Positions 3,728-5,873 of a stretch of DNA of 5,873 nt are shown here, piece after piece. The notes under the pieces are model-generated. The model did not search any database and was not told the DNA's origin. It was given only the letters and a program-made list of their open reading frames with translations. Both the position numbers and the translations under genes were made by a program. The stretch comes from an uncultured Lachnospiraceae bacterium. Lineage in GTDB: Bacteria > Bacillota > Clostridia > Lachnospirales > Lachnospiraceae. Where the stretch lies: assembly GCA_947068385.1 (NCBI GenBank), contig CAMTBF010000250.1, positions 1-5,873 on the forward strand. Reading direction: 5' to 3'. Each line of letters starts with the position of its first letter. Positions within the stretch are counted from its first letter, which is position 1.

Positions 3728-5128
3728 CTATCTTCCCCTCACCGCGAAGTCCACCCCCGTGTCGCTGGGCTTGTCGTCATCGAACTTGTAGTCCTTCCCG
3801 GGGAGCACCGCGTTCAGGAGGATGCCCGTCAGCGCGCCCACGGCGATGCCGGAGAAGCTGATGTTCAGCTCGCCGATGGCAAAGCCCACGGAACCTGCCG
3901 CGCTGTAGTTGATGCCGATGGACAGCACCAGGATCAATGCCGCGATGATCACATTGCGGGTCTTGGAGAAGTCCACCTGGGTCTCCACGATGTTCCGCAC
4001 GCCCACAGCCGAGATCATGCCGTACAGCACCAGCGACACGCCGCCGCAGGTGGCGGTGGGCATGCAGCCGATGATGGCCGCGAACTTGGGCGAGAAGGAG
4101 AACAGGATCGCGAACACCGCCGCCATCCGTACTACAAGCGGGTCGTACACCTTCGTCAGCGCCAGCACGCCTGTATTCTCACCGTATGTGGTATTGGCCG
4201 GCGCCCCGAAGAGCGCGGCCATGATCGTGGCCAGGCCGTCCCCCAGGAGCGTCCTATGGAGCCCCGGCTCCTTGATGAAGTTCTTCCCTACAGTAGATGA
4301 TATGGCGGAGACATCGCCGATATGCTCCACGATGGTGGCCAGGGCGATGGGCATGATGGTGATCACGGAGGTGATCAGCAGGGACGCGTCGCCGTCCGAC
4401 AGCGCCCAGAAGGCCGTCTGGTTCCAGTGGATGGGCAGTCCGATCCAGCCCGCCTCCTTCACCGCGGTAAAGTCCACCCTGCCCATGACGGCCGCCAGCA
4501 CATAGGAGCCGATCACGCCGATGATGATGGGCACGATCTTCACCATGCCCCTGCCCCAGATGTTGCAGACGATCACCAGAGCGATGGCCACGATGGCGAT
4601 CAGCCAGTCCGCGGAGCAGTTGTCGATGGCAGACTGGGAAAGGGTCAGGCCGATGGCGATGATGATAGGCCCCGTCACGATGGGCGGGAAGAACCGCATC
4701 ACCTTCCCGGTGCCGAAGAGCTTGATCAGAAGGGACAGAAGCAGGTACACCAGCCCCGCGCAGGCCACGCCGAAGCAGGCGTAGGGCAGGAGCCTCGAAT
4801 TGTCCGCCGCGTTCCCCGCAGCGTCCGTCATGGGCGCGATAGCCGCGTATCCGCCCAGGAACGCGAAGGAGGAGCCCAGGAACGCGGGCACCTTCCCCTT
4901 GGTCAGCAAATGGAACAGCAATGTGCCCAGCCCCGCGAACAGCAATGTGGTGGACACGTCAAGGCCCGTCAGCATGGGCACCAGTATGGTGGCGCCGAAC
5001 ATGGCAAACATGTGCTGGACTCCCAGCACCAGTACCTTGGGCGCTCCCAGGGTCTTCGCATCATAGATGCAGGCATCGCCGATTCCCTTGCCGCCTACCC
5101 CGGAAGCCGTTTTCTTTTTCTCGCTCAT
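3728..5128 (-). CDS. Uracil-xanthine permease, NCS2 (NAT) family, UraA/PyrP-like
   Basis: A 466-residue inner-membrane proton symporter for uracil or a related base, the usual length for UraA/PyrP with a 25-residue longer N-terminus. QHMFAMFGATILVP (38-51), GSSFAF (85-90), PPIVTGPIIIAIGLTLS (148-164), VEHIGD (267-272) and NTTYGENTGVLALT (312-325) match the signature regions of E. coli UraA. Glu268 and Glu317 correspond to the substrate-binding Glu241 and Glu290 of UraA. The hydrophobic segments fit the 14-helix 7+7 fold. UraA-like rather than purine-type identity rests on the GENTG motif and the overall match; xanthine or another base cannot be excluded. AGGAGG (minus strand, 5137-5142) lies 8 bases before ATG 5128. 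It has its own promoter. I see no PyrR-binding sequence in the leader. Confidence 0.94.
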   Translation of the reverse strand: MSEKKKTASGVGGKGIGDACIYDAKTLGAPKVLVLGVQHMFAMFGATILVPMLTGLDVSTTLLFAGLGTLLFHLLTKGKVPAFLGSSFAFLGGYAAIAPMTDAAGNAADNSRLLPYACFGVACAGLVYLLLSLLIKLFGTGKVMRFFPPIVTGPIIIAIGLTLSQSAIDNCSADWLIAIVAIALVIVCNIWGRGMVKIVPIIIGVIGSYVLAAVMGRVDFTAVKEAGWIGLPIHWNQTAFWALSDGDASLLITSVITIMPIALATIVEHIGDVSAISSTVGKNFIKEPGLHRTLLGDGLATIMAALFGAPANTTYGENTGVLALTKVYDPLVVRMAAVFAILFSFSPKFAAIIGCMPTATCGGVSLVLYGMISAVGVRNIVETQVDFSKTRNVIIAALILVLSIGINYSAAGSVGFAIGELNISFSGIAVGALTGILLNAVLPGKDYKFDDDKPSDTGVDFAVRGR

Positions 5129-5148
5129 GAACTCTTCCTCCTGTATCC

Positions 5149-5220
5149 GTCAGACAGTTCTCCCCCACCTGACTCATTCACCTCATAGTAAGAGGCTGCA
5201 GCCGCAAAACCACAACCTCT
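5149..5220 (-). promoter_or_regulatory. Leader of the permease mRNA with two possible stem-loops
   Basis: Two pairings are possible on the minus strand. AGAGGTT (5220-5214) can pair with AGCCTCT (5197-5191) through one G-U pair, with further weak pairs inside. GTCAG and CTGAC (5173-5169 with 5153-5149) enclose 15 bases just before the ribosome binding site. Neither is followed by a T-run, and neither fits the PyrR-binding loop or purine riboswitch sequences as I know them. Control of the permease through this leader is possible but unproven. Confidence 0.3.
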
Positions 5221-5227
5221 GACAATT

Positions 5228-5256
5228 ATCATAATATTTCTTTCCCCATCCGTCAA
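5228..5256 (-). promoter_or_regulatory. Sigma-A promoter of the permease gene
   Basis: On the minus strand TTGACG (5251-5256), exactly 17 bases and TATGAT (5228-5233) form a strong promoter. It begins 17 bases after the stop codon of the upstream hydrolase gene, so the permease can be expressed independently. The leader is about 95 bases. Confidence 0.75.
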
Positions 5257-5272
5257 GAAGAATTCATAAAAA

Positions 5273-5873
5273 CTATGGACTAACCGATACCGCGTGGGTC
5301 TTCAGAAAGTCCTTCCAGATATCGATGTACACCGCCTTCAGGTGCACCCCGTCAAAGGTGTACTCCGGCACCATGCCTCCGCTTTCGTCGCAGACCAGCG
5401 GGTTCACGTCCAGGAAGAAGACATGCTCGTTGTCCGCCAGCCGGGCGATCCCCTCGTTGCGGGCGATGATGCCCTCGTTGTTGATATAATCCCCCTGCTC
5501 GGAGCGCTCCGTGGTCACCTTGATGATGGCCTGGAGATAGATGACCGCATCCGGCTGCAGCTCCCGCAGATGGGCCACCGCCGCCTCATAGGCCTCCAGG
5601 AAGGACTCCACGGTGCCCGTCCCCATCTCGTTGATGCCTATGCACAGATAGATCTTGGCAAAGGAGTTCTGCTGCAGGGCCTCCTCCACGCTGATCTTCC
5701 CGTTCTCGCCGGGCACGATTTCCGCCTCGAACATCTTGTACACCGTCAGCCCCGTGGAGGCATAGAATGCCGCCGTGTCCTCCAGGCCGCCGTACTCGAA
5801 GAGCCCCATGGTCCTGGAATCCCCGATGAACACCGCGTCCGCGAAATAATCGTCCTCCACGGTCATGTAGGCC
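5273..5873 (-). CDS. SGNH/GDSL-family hydrolase, N-terminus outside the window
   Basis: The C-terminal 199 residues of a serine esterase/acyl-hydrolase-like protein. Numbering from the in-frame ATG at 5866, block I is VFIGDSR with the nucleophile Ser17; block III is CIGINEMG with Asn79; block V is FDGVHLK with Asp172 and His175. The catalytic set is therefore complete. The frame continues upstream past ATG 5866 to the window edge without a stop, that ATG has no visible ribosome binding site, and related clostridial proteins usually carry an N-terminal membrane anchor, so the gene most likely starts beyond the window. The substrate cannot be told; cell-envelope polysaccharide deacetylation is a common guess for such anchored proteins. 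No terminator is seen after TAG 5273, so some readthrough into the permease is possible. Confidence 0.9.
   Translation of the reverse strand, partial: AYMTVEDDYFADAVFIGDSRTMGLFEYGGLEDTAAFYASTGLTVYKMFEAEIVPGENGKISVEEALQQNSFAKIYLCIGINEMGTGTVESFLEAYEAAVAHLRELQPDAVIYLQAIIKVTTERSEQGDYINNEGIIARNEGIARLADNEHVFFLDVNPLVCDESGGMVPEYTFDGVHLKAVYIDIWKDFLKTHAVSVSP

Noticed and set aside
5129..5180. Short upstream reading frames in the permease leader, one overlapping the permease ATG
   Set aside because: GTG/ATG-started frames of fewer than 20 codons lack a convincing ribosome binding site, and no coding features or regulatory peptide pattern can be seen.
4322..5188. Plus-strand open frame of 288 residues opposite the permease, very rich in Gly, His, Asp and Gln
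   Set aside because: Antisense shadow of the permease. The repetitive composition comes from reading hydrophobic codons backwards.
1..5873. CRISPR array, tRNA, rRNA, transposase or phage genes
   Set aside because: No regularly spaced repeats, tRNA-like sequence, rRNA segment or transposase motif was found on either strand; the repeats present are single pairs.

Overview
The window is chromosomal DNA from a Gram-positive anaerobe, most likely a GC-rich member of the Lachnospiraceae (Clostridia). This is inferred from strong AGGAGG-type ribosome binding sites, sigma-A promoters, a typical clostridial lipoprotein signal peptide, a remnant of a membrane-anchored AraC regulator, and an HPr-like protein of a type I associate with this group. 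No search could be run, so the taxonomy is a judgement.

Left part (1-1573). A short repeat-rich leader precedes an Rrf2/IscR-like regulator on the + strand (127-546). It is followed by gene debris. One element is an AraC-family membrane regulator whose two ends are joined after a large internal deletion with a frame change (604-1049). Next is an AT-richer orphan ORF with a good ribosome binding site (1151-1405). Last is the signal-peptide stub of a solute-binding lipoprotein on the - strand (1304-1573), which still has its ribosome binding site and a plausible promoter. AraC membrane regulators and solute-binding lipoproteins are commonly parts of sugar ABC uptake loci, so this looks like the scar of a lost transport locus.

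Middle part (1574-2483). A non-coding stretch of about 400 bases holds the stub's promoter, two hairpin/T-run structures reading rightward and one clear terminator reading leftward. The terminator ends a single-gene unit for a 79-residue HPr-like protein (1983-2222, - strand). This protein keeps the regulatory serine region of HPr but lacks the catalytic histidine, as Crh does.

Right part (2484-5873), all on the - strand. In order of transcription there is a partial SGNH/GDSL hydrolase (5273 to the window edge), a uracil/xanthine-type NCS2 permease with its own promoter and a 100-base leader (3728-5128), and an M19 dipeptidase (2484-3569). A 10-bp perfect inverted repeat with an inner hairpin lies between permease and dipeptidase. 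Permease and dipeptidase suggest scavenging of nucleobases and short peptides, but no shared pathway is evident.

I see no phage, CRISPR, tRNA, rRNA or transposase gene, and no convincing new multi-gene system. The points most worth a second look are the rearrangement scar at 604-1573, the repeat-built leader of the Rrf2 gene, the histidine-less HPr-like protein, and the structured intergenic repeat at 3657-3705.
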